Shown: in pieces, positions 5,252 through 5,289 of the stretch
How positions within the stretch are numbered: the stretch's first letter is position 1
Layout: each line of letters starts with the position of its first letter
Origin: Candidatus Gastranaerophilales bacterium
Lineage (GTDB): Bacteria; Cyanobacteriota; Vampirovibrionia; Gastranaerophilales; UBA9971
NCBI GenBank assembly: GCA_028277195.1
Contig: JANQGS010000194.1
Coordinates: 1-5,289, forward strand
Direction: 5' to 3'
Length of the DNA: 5,289 bases
The notes under the pieces: model-generated
What the model saw: only the letters and a program-made list of their open reading frames with translations
Told to the model about the DNA's origin: nothing
Database searches by the model: none
Position numbers and translations under genes: made by a program

Positions 5252-5289
5252 AGCAGGAGCGATGGATTTTGGAAAATCCGGCTTTGCCG
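5245..5289 (+). CDS. Possible start of a new ORF (15 codons, runs off the window)
   Basis: An ATG at 5245 opens a frame reading MAKQERWILENPALP to the last base, with GGAG (5237-5240) 4 nt upstream as a possible but close ribosome binding site. No family can be recognised from 15 residues. The same bases are involved in several inverted repeats, which argues that they may instead be a non-coding repeat whose frame is open by chance. The call is tentative. Confidence 0.2.
   Translation, partial: MAKQERWILENPALP
5264..5289. repeat. Nested inverted repeats cut by the window end
   Basis: GGATTTT (5264-5270) faces AAAATCC (5273-5279) across two bases. CGGC-TTT-GCCG (5279-5289) is a second small hairpin, ending exactly at the window edge. 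In addition, GGCGAAGC (5247-5254) can pair with GCTTTGCC (5281-5288), and CGGATTTT (5215-5222) is inverted at 5273-5280. This density of overlapping symmetry suggests an intergenic palindromic repeat, possibly dispersed in the genome, that continues beyond the window. Confidence 0.45.

Overview
The window is a compact, all-coding bacterial chromosome segment. It has moderate GC, frequent AGG (Arg) and ATA (Ile) codons, and very short gaps between genes. It carries seven protein genes and shows no RNA gene, insertion sequence or CRISPR array. The organism cannot be named from this alone. The MinE sequence (RLKLVLMHDR, SRYVEID and a closing ALVANIP) recalls the cyanobacterial/plastid MinE style. 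A lineage near Cyanobacteria (Melainabacteria, Margulisbacteria or similar uncultured groups) is therefore a reasonable but weak guess from memory.

Layout. On the minus strand at the left edge lie def (peptide deformylase, 860-216) and, overlapping it by 62 nt, the first 92 codons of fmt (methionyl-tRNA formyltransferase, from 277 out of the window). These two genes add and remove the formyl group of initiator Met. Divergent from them, across a 132-bp AT-rich gap holding a 10-bp perfect palindrome, is a tight minC-minD-minE operon (993-2939, +) encoding the oscillating inhibitor that places the division septum. It meets, tail to tail with a 14-nt gap, a minus-strand gene (4105-2954) for a bacterial homologue of archaeo-eukaryotic release factor 1 (baeRF/Vms1-like). 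That protein probably acts in ribosome rescue or peptidyl-tRNA handling. A J-domain co-chaperone gene (4134-5150, +) starts only 28 bp away in the opposite direction. Its cysteine region has only two of the four usual CxxCxGxG motifs.

The last 139 bp (5151-5289) hold no complete gene. They contain a 15-bp-arm inverted repeat and further nested inverted repeats running into the window end. The same bases also read as the first 15 codons of a possible new ORF.

The most interesting points are the eRF1-like protein with a GGW-x-Q loop instead of GGQ, its back-to-back pairing with the reduced-zinc J protein, the long MinE N-terminus, and the contrast between operon-leading genes that lack a Shine-Dalgarno sequence (with -10-like hexamers close to the start codon) and inner genes that have one. 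No clearly new defence or mobile system is visible.
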